A DNA stretch of 13,823 nucleotides from Tannerella sp. Lineage in GTDB: Bacteria; Bacteroidota; Bacteroidia; Bacteroidales; Tannerellaceae. The notes below the pieces were generated by a model. The model searched no databases. It was not told the DNA's origin and worked only from the letters and a program-made list of their open reading frames with translations. The DNA lies in assembly GCA_031277235.1 (NCBI GenBank), contig JAITMT010000450.1:1-13823 (forward strand), in the 5' to 3' direction. Position numbers and translations under genes: made by a program. Below are positions 6,402-13,823 of this stretch, in pieces (the stretch's first letter is position 1; the number at the start of each line of letters is the position of its first letter).

Positions 6402-8786
6402 TTACAATTTTGCAATCGCGTCCACCGGATTTCTTGTTGCTGCGCGCCAACTTTGCAGCGATACGGAGGCGGCTGAAATCAGTAAAACGGTCAAACCTGC
6501 CAAGGCAAATATCCACCAGTCCGGCGAAATCCGGTAGGCGAACCGTTCCAGCCATTGCTGCATGATATACCAGGCTACAGGCATGGTTATCAGGAAAGCC
6601 AGCACAATGTAGCGGATAAAATTCAGATTCAACATCCGGATAACTTCGCCGACACTTGCGCCGTGCACTTTCCGTATCGCTATTTCCCGCGTTCGCCGAC
6701 GGATGATGAACGCCATGAAGGCAATCAGCCCCAAATCGGCAATCAAAAAGCACAGCAGCGAAAAGATGTACACCAATTGTTGCGCGTTGATTTCATTGCG
6801 GTATGTCTTGCCGAACAGATCATTCATAAAGACGTAATTGGCGGGATAATCGGGGTTGACTTCTGCCCAAACCTTTTCAAAAACGGCTCGGGCTTGCCTG
6901 ACGCGGTCGGGCGCAAACCGCACCATGATACAATGCTGGAACATGCGACGCTGCATCATCAGCAACGGAACCGTTTCCTCGTACAGTCCGGTATAATTGA
7001 AATCGTCCGTCACGCCCACGATCACGCCCTGCCGGAAATAATCAATCGTGCCGTGTTCGATTTGCAGCATTTTTCCAATGGCTTCGTCGGGAGTTTTGAA
7101 TCCGAGAATTGCCAGCGCCTTGCGGTTAATCACGTATTCTTCAACATATTCCGAATATTTTTCATTTTGAAGACGGTCGAGAAGCATGTTTTCTTCTGAC
7201 TTAAAATCGTATGCTTCATGCGTAAATCCCTGACCTGCAATCAATCCAATGTTGAAGAACGGAAGAAAATCCTCACCGGACAGCATAATCGGCAACTTTT
7301 TCCAGTCCGTATCATTCTCTTTTTTAACTTGTGTTACGTCGCGTATGGCGTCGCCGGGCAATTGAAAGGAAGATGTAACGGCTTGAATTTCGGCGTGTTT
7401 CAGCAATTCCGTTTTCAACAGTTCATAGTTTGCCTTTACCTGTTCGGGCTGGTCGGACATTGCCAGCATGTTTGGGTCATTCCCACCCACCTGCACCTGT
7501 TTCACCAGATTCATCTGCCTGCCGATACCGAAAGCGAGAATCACAACCATCATAACCACAGCGTATTGTATCGTTATCATCCATTTGACGTTTGCATACG
7601 AAAACTGCACCGGTTTCAAATCGTCGGAGGTGTTCAGAAACAGCGTGTTGGAAATGCCTTTCAGCGCCGGAATCAGCGACACTGCAACGACCGCCAACAG
7701 AAATATCAGACACAACGCAACAATCTCAATAACAGTGATCTGCCCGGAAATCAATCCGAGCGACGAGACATAATACGCAGCCCATCCGCCCGTTATGACG
7801 GACAAAATCCCCAATAGCAACGCCGTCAGCGCCTCATCCCGAATCACTACCGACTGCTGCGCTCCGTGCAAACGCAACAGTTGATAATAGCGGCGATTAT
7901 GGGAGAAAATCAGGCTTGTATTTAACCATAAATTAAACAGTACAACGATGATTAACAAAATGTTAACTCCAAAAATCAGATAGATGTAATTGATGTTCCC
8001 ATTCACGCTCATTTCTCTGAGGTTGCGGCTATGGAGGTGAATATCAGTCAAAGGCATCAAAAGGGCGTGAAGTTTCGCGGGTTTGTACAGTTCCTTTTCT
8101 TCGGCAAGTTGGGTTATTTTCTGTGCTAAAGATTGAATATCAGTATGTTCCTTCAAGAGTAAATATGTGTAAGTGTAACTTTCCCGGTCGTCGGGACGAT
8201 GCAGCAAAACGTCGGTATGAAAATGCGAAGTTTCGGGAATATCCTTGAAAATGCCCGAAATGAAAAAATTTTGTCCGTCCACTCTTTGTCCGTTTATTGC
8301 AATTTCAGCCCCTTGAATCCTGTCAAAACCGGCATCGCCAAACAGTTGCCGTGCAAAACTTTCGCTGATCAGCATTTGCCCCTGCCGCTGCAACGCTTCG
8401 CCCTTGTCGCCCTGTAACAGCGGCAGATCAAACACTTCTAAAAAATCGCGGCTTACCGAATAAAATTCGTTGATTACGTGAATCTTATCTTGATAAGTCA
8501 GCGCGGCAGTATGAATGTTGAACATCTTCACGACTTTAACGATTTCGGGTATTTCCTGCAATACATTATCAAGGTTATTTCCCAAAACACGCCCGTCAAC
8601 AGGCTCGCCGTCGAACTGTAACGACAGGCGGACGATGCGGTCGGCATTGGCGTGATGGCGGTCGTAACCGAGTTCCTGCCTGATGTAGCCCGCCGAAAGC
8701 AGCAGACAGGCAAGCATAATGGACAGCCCTGCCAAATTGACAGCGCGCAGGAAGAGATTTTTTCGGAATTGTCTTAAAAAATTCAT
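6402..8786 (-). CDS. FtsX/MacB-type ABC transporter permease
   Basis: A 794-residue inner-membrane protein of the large Bacteroidota permease family with two FtsX-like modules. About eight membrane segments are predicted by eye near 18-37, 266-288, 318-341, 350-374, 401-421, 668-694, 723-742 and 757-779. Two large extracytoplasmic MacB-like domains fall at about 40-265 and 425-665. Each half carries the matching cytoplasmic coupling segment: RRYYQLLRLHGAQ (298-310) and RTREIAIRKVHGAS (698-711). The C-terminal NPVDAIAKL is typical. No ATPase (MacB/LolD-like) gene is present in the window, so the partner must be encoded elsewhere. Family members act mechanically on envelope substrates (lipoproteins, peptides, drugs); the substrate here cannot be told. 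The ATG at 8786 gives the usual short cytoplasmic start FLRQFRKNLFLRAVNLAGLS. Confidence 0.88.
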   Translation of the reverse strand: MNFLRQFRKNLFLRAVNLAGLSIMLACLLLSAGYIRQELGYDRHHANADRIVRLSLQFDGEPVDGRVLGNNLDNVLQEIPEIVKVVKMFNIHTAALTYQDKIHVINEFYSVSRDFLEVFDLPLLQGDKGEALQRQGQMLISESFARQLFGDAGFDRIQGAEIAINGQRVDGQNFFISGIFKDIPETSHFHTDVLLHRPDDRESYTYTYLLLKEHTDIQSLAQKITQLAEEKELYKPAKLHALLMPLTDIHLHSRNLREMSVNGNINYIYLIFGVNILLIIVVLFNLWLNTSLIFSHNRRYYQLLRLHGAQQSVVIRDEALTALLLGILSVITGGWAAYYVSSLGLISGQITVIEIVALCLIFLLAVVAVSLIPALKGISNTLFLNTSDDLKPVQFSYANVKWMITIQYAVVMMVVILAFGIGRQMNLVKQVQVGGNDPNMLAMSDQPEQVKANYELLKTELLKHAEIQAVTSSFQLPGDAIRDVTQVKKENDTDWKKLPIMLSGEDFLPFFNIGLIAGQGFTHEAYDFKSEENMLLDRLQNEKYSEYVEEYVINRKALAILGFKTPDEAIGKMLQIEHGTIDYFRQGVIVGVTDDFNYTGLYEETVPLLMMQRRMFQHCIMVRFAPDRVRQARAVFEKVWAEVNPDYPANYVFMNDLFGKTYRNEINAQQLVYIFSLLCFLIADLGLIAFMAFIIRRRTREIAIRKVHGASVGEVIRMLNLNFIRYIVLAFLITMPVAWYIMQQWLERFAYRISPDWWIFALAGLTVLLISAASVSLQSWRAATRNPVDAIAKL

Positions 8787-8808
8787 GGGCGTTATTGATT
8801 TTACCGTG

Positions 8809-8816
8809 CAAAGTTA
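8809..8816 (-). promoter_or_regulatory. Candidate -7 box for the ABC permease gene
   Basis: On the minus strand this is TAACTTTG, a perfect TAnnTTTG element, ending 23 nt before the permease ATG. No convincing -33 TTTG lies 19-21 nt upstream. It shares the 113-nt intergenic region with the divergent GH3 promoter. Confidence 0.5.
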
Positions 8817-8869
8817 ATCTTTATTTCGGACAATGCTCCATTTTAGGCGATTGATTCCAAAAAAAACAT

Positions 8870-8877
8870 TACTTTTG
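8870..8877 (+). promoter_or_regulatory. Candidate -7 box for GH3-ccsBA
   Basis: TACTTTTG is a perfect TAnnTTTG match ending 23 nt before the GH3 ATG at 8900; a -33 element is weak. Immediately downstream, CAACGT-TTTT-ACGTTG (8878-8893) forms a perfect 6-bp-arm inverted repeat that would overlap the transcription start, either an operator or a 5' mRNA hairpin. Confidence 0.5.
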
Positions 8878-8899
8878 CAACGTTTTTACGTTGTTTATA

Positions 8900-10405
8900 A
8901 TGGATATTATATCAAAAACTATATATACATTATTTTCCGGGAGACTGGGGACAATTGATTCATACAGCATTAAATCTACTGATATTCAGCGATTTCAACT
9001 GATGAATCTGTTGCGCCAGGCTCGCCGTACCGAATATGGGGAAAAACACAAATTCGGGGAAATAAGGGATTATAAGACTTATAGTGAACGGGTTCCGACT
9101 GTTTACTATGAGATGCTGAATCCGTATATTGAAAGGATGATTCGGGGCGAAAAAAACATATTGTGGCATTCGACCGTGAAATGGTACGCCCAAAGCAGCG
9201 GGACAACCAACGGTCGGAGCAAGTATATCCCTGTTACTCAAGAGATTTTGAAACACTGCCATTATAGAGGCGGGCTGGACGCCATTTTGCTGTATCTCCG
9301 CAACAATCCGCAATCGCAATTTTTTTCCCGGAAAGGGCTGGTTTTGGGAGGCAGTCACCAGCCTTCGCCGCTCAATGCAAAGGCGCACAGCGGCGATTTA
9401 TCGGCAGTTCTGTTGCAAAATACAAATCCGCTGGTTAATTTAGTCCGTGTTCCCTGCAAGAAAATCATTCTGATGGGCGAGTGGGAATCGAAGATGAAGG
9501 AAATCGTTAAAAACACTGTTAATAAGGATGTTGCGAGCCTTTCTGGTGTTCCGTCGTGGATGCTGGCATTTTTGAAAGCCGTCCTTGCCGAAACGGGCAA
9601 AAAAAATATCCGGGAAGTATGGAACAATCTGGAAGTATTTTTTCACGGCGGCGTGGGATTCAATCCTTATCTGCCTCAATATGAAACGATTATAGGCGAC
9701 AAGGAAATGCGTTACATGGAAATTTACAACGCCTCCGAGGGCTTTTTCGGCATTCAGAACGATCCTGCCGACAAAAGTATGCTCCTGATGCTGGACTACG
9801 GAATTTTTTATGAATTTATTCCGGTAAACTCTGAAAATCAGGAAGTTTTACCGCTTGAAGATGTAAAAACCGACGAAAATTACGAGGTGGTCATCACGAC
9901 CGCGGGCGGGTTGTGGCGGTATCGCATCGGCGACACGATTCGTTTCACTTCGCTGCATCCCCACAAGTTTATCATTACGGGGCGTACCAAGCAGTTTATC
10001 AACGCTTTCGGTGAAGAATTGATGGTGGACAACGCTGAAAAGGGAATCAAAAAAGCCTGCGCCCAGACAGGCGCTTTAGTACACTCATATTCAGCGGCTC
10101 CACTTTTTTTATCCAACGGAAAGGGCGTACATCAGTGGATGATTGAATTTGAAAAAAAACCGGCTTCGTTAGACGATTTTGCTTCGCATTTAGACAATGC
10201 CTTACAGGAGTTAAATTCTGATTATGAGGCTAAAAGATATAAAAATATTTCATTGCAGCGACTCGAAATCATCGAAGCGCGGAAAGAATTGTTTGCAGAC
10301 TGGTTCAAAAAACAGGGAAAACTCGGCGGACAACACAAAATTCCGAGCCTCTGCAACGACCGGAAAATCATGGAAGAATTAATAGAATTAAATCGTATCG
10401 TATGA
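8900..10405 (+). CDS. GH3-family acyl-adenylating enzyme (GH3 auxin-responsive promoter family)
   Basis: A 501-residue member of the GH3 family, which in plants joins acyl acids such as jasmonate or auxin to amino acids through an acyl-AMP intermediate. The three nucleotide-binding motifs of the adenylating superfamily are visible: SSGTTNGRSKYIP (99-111), YNASEG (276-281) and WRYRIGD (339-345), followed by the hinge GRTKQFINAFGEEL (361-374). The bacterial substrate is unknown to me; it is unlikely to be a plant hormone. ATG 8900 is preferred to TTG 8891, because the latter lies within an inverted repeat just after the -7 box. The stop codon overlaps the ccsBA start (ATGA, 10402-10405), so the two proteins should be co-translated. 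Confidence 0.9.
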   Translation: MDIISKTIYTLFSGRLGTIDSYSIKSTDIQRFQLMNLLRQARRTEYGEKHKFGEIRDYKTYSERVPTVYYEMLNPYIERMIRGEKNILWHSTVKWYAQSSGTTNGRSKYIPVTQEILKHCHYRGGLDAILLYLRNNPQSQFFSRKGLVLGGSHQPSPLNAKAHSGDLSAVLLQNTNPLVNLVRVPCKKIILMGEWESKMKEIVKNTVNKDVASLSGVPSWMLAFLKAVLAETGKKNIREVWNNLEVFFHGGVGFNPYLPQYETIIGDKEMRYMEIYNASEGFFGIQNDPADKSMLLMLDYGIFYEFIPVNSENQEVLPLEDVKTDENYEVVITTAGGLWRYRIGDTIRFTSLHPHKFIITGRTKQFINAFGEELMVDNAEKGIKKACAQTGALVHSYSAAPLFLSNGKGVHQWMIEFEKKPASLDDFASHLDNALQELNSDYEAKRYKNISLQRLEIIEARKELFADWFKKQGKLGGQHKIPSLCNDRKIMEELIELNRIV

Positions 10406-12528
10406 AAACCACTCCATTTATATTACTGATAATCATAACCTTATTTCTTGCTATCGCTACTTTTGCGGAGCGCCGTTTCGGAACGCCTTTCGTGCTCCAT
10501 CACATCTACGGATCGTGGTGGATGTTAACGCTTTGGGCAGCCATGCTTTCCTTTGCTTTTATGCTGATTATCAATAAATTATTCAAGAAAAGGAAGCCTG
10601 CTTTTGCACTTCATTTTTCTTTTGCCGTGATTCTGGCGGGCGCGTTTGTCTCCTTTTTAACGTCTGAACAGGGGCAAATTCATCTTCGGGAAGACGGACT
10701 TTCGGAATCCGACATAAGAATTCCTTTCTCGCTGACACTCAACCGGTTTGAGTTGAATTATTACACCGGAACCACCACGCCGATGGATTACACCAGCCAT
10801 CTGACGCTGAACGACGGAGAGAAGAAGGAGGATGTGCTGATTTCAATGAATAACATATTCAAATACAAGGGTTTCCGGTTTTATCAGGCTTCCTACGACA
10901 AGGACTTGAAAGGCACGATATTGTCCGTCAGTTATGATTCGGTCGGTATAACTATCACATATACAGGATATTTAATGCTTTTGTTATCCATGTTGTGGAT
11001 ATTATTCAATGCCAAAGGCAGATTTCGCAGTTTATTGAAGTCATTGAGTATCAGTGTATTGTTACTTCTTCCCTTCGTGTCTCAGGCGCAACGGACGATG
11101 ACGCGGGATGAAGCGCAGGCTTTCGGCAAATTATCCATGTTTTACAACGGAAGAATCGTACCGATAGACACTTATGCTCAGGATTTTACGGTGAAAATTA
11201 CCGGAAAATCGTCCTACAGAAATTTCAACGCCGTACAGGTGCTCGCCGGATTCATTTTTTTCCCCGAAGAATGGCAGGAAGAACCGTTGATAAAAATCAA
11301 AAACAGGGAAATTAGACGGTTTCTCTGCAACAACGAAGTTTGCGGTAAACGGCTGCGTTTGAGCGACTTCTTCTATTCAGGCGTTTACAAATTAATCAAT
11401 TCGGGAATCTCCGAAGAAGACAAGGGCGTGCGCGAAGCCGACGAAAAAGCGGGGTTGCTGCTAACGCAAAGTTCCGGCAGTACCATGACCATTTTTCCGC
11501 AGGGAAACCGCTGGTTTTCAATGACGGACGATTTATCATTGGCGAATGCCGAAGATTCCTTGCTCATTGCCAAAGTTTTATGGATGCTTACCGATTTTTT
11601 GCAAAAGGAAGACCATGTCGCCGCCATGGATTTGTTGAGTAAAATATCTGTGTTTCAGCACAGAAGAGTAGAAACGGGCGTAATTTCGGACACAAAAACA
11701 GCCGTTGAAATTTTCTACAACCGGCTGCACACCGCCGATATTCTTTTCAAAATCAATATCGCCGCCGGACTTTTTGCCTTTGTTTTTTTCATTTGGGGGA
11801 TTCTTACGGGAAAAGGTAATAAATTGATAGATAACATATTACTCTTATTATTAGTGTTTTCCTTTCTTTTTCTTTTCTTTACGCTGGCATTGCGATGGTA
11901 TATTTCCGGACACATTCCGCTGTCAAACGGCTTTGAAACGATGCTGTTTGCGGCTTGGTCTATTTCATTGATTACAATTATTTTACATAAGAAATCGAAA
12001 ATTTTCACCGTGGCGGGATTGCTGTTGTCGGGCTTCATTTTGCTGGTAGCCTCGCTGGGCGCCATGAATCCGCAAATCACGAAACTCATACCCGTGCTGA
12101 TGTCGCCCTGGCTAAGCATACATGTCTCATTATTAATTATTTCCTACTCGTTGCTCGGTTTTATCATGTTTAACGGAATCGTGGCGATCATCCTTCGTTT
12201 TACCACGAAAGACAGCGAGCAACATGTCAGAAAATTGCAGATAATCAGTCAGATACTGTTATACCCCGCACTGTTTACGCTGACAACGGGCATTTTTATC
12301 GGCGCCATCTGGGCTAACGTTTCGTGGGGACGCTATTGGGGCTGGGACCCGAAGGAGGTGTGGGCGCTCGTCACATTGCTGGTCTATTCGCTGGCAATGC
12401 ACGTGCAATCACTGCCGGTGTTCCGCAAACCGCTCTTTTTTCACGGATTTGCCATTCTTGCATTTCTCACGGTATTAATGACTTACTTTGGCGTCAATCT
12501 GTTTTTCGGCGGGATGCACAGTTATTGA
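10402..12528 (+). CDS. ccsBA: System II cytochrome c biogenesis protein, fused ResB-CcsA (CcsBA/NrfI type)
   Basis: The 708-residue membrane protein would carry heme across the inner membrane and attach it to CXXCH sites of exported apocytochromes. The N-terminal ResB-like part (about 1-200) has membrane segments near 5-20, 38-57 and 70-86, then a periplasmic stretch with GQIHLREDG (91-99) and NIFKYKGFRFYQASYD (151-166). A linker with SQAQRTMTRDEAQAFG (about 227-242) leads to the CcsA-like C-terminus with several membrane segments (about 448-708) and the tryptophan-rich heme motif WGRYWGWDPKEVW (642-654). H71, H574, H667 and H706 (in the terminal GGMHSY) have the spacing of the four heme-ligand histidines of characterised CcsBA; this assignment is inference. 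No cytochrome c gene is in the window. The start overlaps the GH3 stop by 4 nt. Confidence 0.92.
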   Translation: MKTTPFILLIIITLFLAIATFAERRFGTPFVLHHIYGSWWMLTLWAAMLSFAFMLIINKLFKKRKPAFALHFSFAVILAGAFVSFLTSEQGQIHLREDGLSESDIRIPFSLTLNRFELNYYTGTTTPMDYTSHLTLNDGEKKEDVLISMNNIFKYKGFRFYQASYDKDLKGTILSVSYDSVGITITYTGYLMLLLSMLWILFNAKGRFRSLLKSLSISVLLLLPFVSQAQRTMTRDEAQAFGKLSMFYNGRIVPIDTYAQDFTVKITGKSSYRNFNAVQVLAGFIFFPEEWQEEPLIKIKNREIRRFLCNNEVCGKRLRLSDFFYSGVYKLINSGISEEDKGVREADEKAGLLLTQSSGSTMTIFPQGNRWFSMTDDLSLANAEDSLLIAKVLWMLTDFLQKEDHVAAMDLLSKISVFQHRRVETGVISDTKTAVEIFYNRLHTADILFKINIAAGLFAFVFFIWGILTGKGNKLIDNILLLLLVFSFLFLFFTLALRWYISGHIPLSNGFETMLFAAWSISLITIILHKKSKIFTVAGLLLSGFILLVASLGAMNPQITKLIPVLMSPWLSIHVSLLIISYSLLGFIMFNGIVAIILRFTTKDSEQHVRKLQIISQILLYPALFTLTTGIFIGAIWANVSWGRYWGWDPKEVWALVTLLVYSLAMHVQSLPVFRKPLFFHGFAILAFLTVLMTYFGVNLFFGGMHSY

Positions 12529-12549
12529 AAACCTGAAGTCCCCCTCTAA

Positions 12550-12565
12550 CTCCCCCAAGGGGGAG
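12550..12565. repeat. REP-like GC-rich palindrome
   Basis: CTCCCCC-AA-GGGGGAG is a perfect 7-bp-arm palindrome, preceded by CCCCCTCTAA (12539-12548), 21 nt after ccsBA. The composite (12538-12567) resembles a high-copy intergenic palindrome I recall from many Bacteroidota genomes. No T-tract follows, so it is not a standard intrinsic terminator, though it may protect the ccsBA mRNA end. Confidence 0.6.
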
Positions 12566-12606
12566 AATGTCGCCTGATAAGTTGAGACACGATCCTCCCG
12601 CCTCTT

Positions 12607-12637
12607 TTTGTACATTGGATAAAACTTCTTACCTTTG
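12607..12637 (+). promoter_or_regulatory. Bacteroidota-type promoter of thrH
   Basis: TTTG (12607-12610), a 19-nt spacer and TACCTTTG (12630-12637) match the -33/-7 consensus exactly. The start codon of thrH is 27 nt further on. The -7 box runs into TTTGC-AAC-GCAAA (12634-12646), a palindrome like the one at the acpP promoter. Confidence 0.8.
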
Positions 12638-12663
12638 CAACGCAAAAAAAGATAAATAAATTT

Positions 12664-13272
12664 ATGTGGATAATTTGTGCGGATTTGGAGGGCGTTTTCG
12701 TGCCTGAAATTTGGGTGAACGTCGCAAAAAAGACAGGTATCGAGAAACTGAAACTCACGACTCGCGATATCAAGGATTATGACGAATTGATGAAATACCG
12801 GCTCGGAGTTTTGGATGAATACAATCTGAAACTGAAAGATATTCAGGATGTTATAGCAACGCTTCGACCGCTGGACGGCGCGATGGATTTTGTACGCTGG
12901 TTGCGGGAAAAAGCGCCTTTCGTCATCGTTTCGGATACGTTTATCGAGTTTGCGCAACCGCTTATGAATCAGTTGGAAAACCCGATGTTGCTGTGCCATC
13001 ATTTGGAAACGGATGCTACGGGACGCATCACCGACTACAAACTGCGCCAGGAAGACCCGAAGCGCAAAACGGTCGAAGCATTTCAAAGCCTTGAATACAA
13101 GATACTTGCCTTTGGAGATTCCTACAATGACATTTCCATGCTCAAAGCCGCCGACCGGGGAATCCTGTTCTGTCCGCCCGACAACGTTGTCACCGACTAT
13201 CCCGAATTTCCGATTGCCAGGACTATCAACGAGTTGAAAGCATTGATAAAATCCTACACCGGCTTGGAATAG
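12664..13272 (+). CDS. thrH: Bifunctional phosphoserine phosphatase / homoserine phosphotransferase ThrH
   Basis: A 202-residue HAD-superfamily enzyme very close in length and sequence pattern to Pseudomonas ThrH, which dephosphorylates phosphoserine and can pass the phosphate to homoserine. Motif I is DLEGV (7-11) with nucleophile D7 and E9 in place of the usual second Asp, as in ThrH. Motif II is VSDTF (89-93), motif III lysines fall in DPKRKTV (131-137), and motif IV is GDSYNDISML (151-160). The conserved block TTRDIKDYDELMKYRL (32-47) is ThrH-specific. It links serine and threonine biosynthesis in the cytosol. It is monocistronic behind its own promoter and its 3' end overlaps the convergent hemN by 19 nt. 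Confidence 0.93.
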   Translation: MWIICADLEGVFVPEIWVNVAKKTGIEKLKLTTRDIKDYDELMKYRLGVLDEYNLKLKDIQDVIATLRPLDGAMDFVRWLREKAPFVIVSDTFIEFAQPLMNQLENPMLLCHHLETDATGRITDYKLRQEDPKRKTVEAFQSLEYKILAFGDSYNDISMLKAADRGILFCPPDNVVTDYPEFPIARTINELKALIKSYTGLE

Positions 13273-13823
13273 AGCCGGTTTTCCGCGGTGAATTTTTTAT
13301 CGAGCGCGGCTGCGACAACCCGCACCAGCGGAGCGGCGTCAGGCAGCACGGTAAGATGATTGCCGTCAAATTCGATGACGCCGTCCTTTTCAAATTCCTT
13401 CAATGCTATTTCATTGTAATTCAGTGATTTTATGACGAATTCTTTGGGTATTTTCATTCTTTCGGCAATTTCGCCCCAATTCACCGTGTAGTTGCACATC
13501 AGTTCCGTAATCACCTCACGTGTAATCTGTTCCTCATAGTTTAGAATATAACCTTTTGTAACGGGAAATTCGCCCCTGTTTATCTTTTCCATATAAACAT
13601 CCAACTCCTTTGTATTCTGGCTGTAAGCCGTCGCCAACTGACTGATGCCCGTAATCCCGAAAGCATATACCTGTCCGGTCGTCCGGCGGGTGCAATAGCC
13701 TTGAAAATTACGGTGTAACTGTTTGTTTTGTTGTGCTTTATACAGTTCGTCACCGGGCAGTACAAAATGGTCAAGTCCGATCGGCATATAGCCCGCCTCC
13801 GTCAAACGTTTTTTTGCGGTCTC
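13254..13823 (-). CDS. hemN: Oxygen-independent coproporphyrinogen III oxidase, C-terminal part (5' partial)
   Basis: The frame is open through the right edge (ETAKKRLTEAGYMPIG...), so only about 189 C-terminal residues are seen; the radical-SAM CX3CX2C cluster lies outside the window. The visible part matches HemN: IGLDHFVLPGDEL, then LHRNFQGYCTR, FGITGISQLATAYSQNTKEL and the helical C-terminal domain with ITREVITELMCNY. HemN converts coproporphyrinogen III to protoporphyrinogen IX anaerobically in heme synthesis. The match to the RNFQGY segment and to the HemN C-terminal domain favours HemN over the related heme chaperone HemW. The TTG at 13805 is not a start. The 3' end overlaps thrH tail to tail. 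Confidence 0.92.
   Translation of the reverse strand, partial: ETAKKRLTEAGYMPIGLDHFVLPGDELYKAQQNKQLHRNFQGYCTRRTTGQVYAFGITGISQLATAYSQNTKELDVYMEKINRGEFPVTKGYILNYEEQITREVITELMCNYTVNWGEIAERMKIPKEFVIKSLNYNEIALKEFEKDGVIEFDGNHLTVLPDAAPLVRVVAAALDKKFTAENRLYSKPV

Noticed and set aside
6555..7817. Two plus-strand ORFs of 214 and 199 codons inside the permease gene
   Set aside because: They are antisense to a full-length 794-residue permease with clear membrane and coupling segments; the His/Gln/Asn-rich translations are typical of reverse-frame shadows.
12550..12565. Palindrome as a rho-independent terminator of ccsBA
   Set aside because: No T-tract follows the hairpin; a repeat element is the better description.
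12475..13086. 203-codon minus-strand ORF antisense to thrH
   Set aside because: It covers the ccsBA end, the repeat, the thrH promoter and thrH motifs; no family resemblance and no start signal seen.
1..13823. Defence island, CRISPR, prophage or integrated element
   Set aside because: All long genes are recognisable housekeeping or envelope genes with similar base composition; no integrase, transposase, regularly spaced repeats or tRNA attachment site is visible.

Overview
This 13.8 kb window looks like a compact, ordinary stretch of chromosome from a Bacteroidales bacterium (phylum Bacteroidota). Three things point there. The first gene is a PorZ-like protein ending in a type IX secretion (T9SS) sorting domain. 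The divergent block purN / acpP-fabF-rnc / pfkA matches, from memory, an arrangement found in Bacteroides relatives. The upstream regions carry the Bacteroidota promoter signature (-33 TTTG, about 20 nt, -7 TAnnTTTG) instead of sigma-70 boxes. A T9SS gene suggests a lineage such as Porphyromonadaceae, Paludibacteraceae or a neighbour rather than Bacteroides itself; this is inference.

Layout. 1-2033 (+): 3' portion of porZ, open at the left edge. 2034-2169: short convergent gap with a small inverted repeat and a 3 x 8 bp tandem repeat. 2170-2733 (-): purN. 2734-2864: divergent promoter region. 2865-5210 (+): acpP, fabF, rnc, a tight lipid-synthesis/RNA-processing operon. 5174-6181 (-): pfkA, overlapping the rnc 3' end by 37 nt. 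6150-6311 (-): a probable small secreted or leader peptide not in standard ORF lists, first behind a near-perfect promoter and overlapping the pfkA start. 6402-8786 (-): large FtsX/MacB-type ABC permease. 8787-8899: second divergent promoter region. 8900-12528 (+): GH3-family adenylating enzyme and a fused system II cytochrome c synthase (CcsBA), overlapping by 4 nt. 12529-12663: a GC-rich palindromic repeat and a textbook Bacteroidota promoter. 12664-13272 (+): thrH. 13254-13823 (-): C-terminal part of hemN, running off the right edge.

Functionally this is mostly core metabolism: purine synthesis (purN), fatty acid synthesis (acpP, fabF), glycolysis (pfkA), serine/threonine-related phosphate chemistry (thrH), and heme synthesis plus heme delivery to c-type cytochromes (hemN, ccsBA). 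PorZ and the ABC permease concern the cell envelope. I see no mobile element, CRISPR array, phage gene, tRNA or rRNA, and no clear multi-gene undescribed system. The items most worth a second look are the 53-codon secreted/leader ORF before pfkA, the GH3 enzyme translationally coupled to ccsBA, the REP-like palindrome at 12550, and lineage-type active-site substitutions in RNase III and PfkA.
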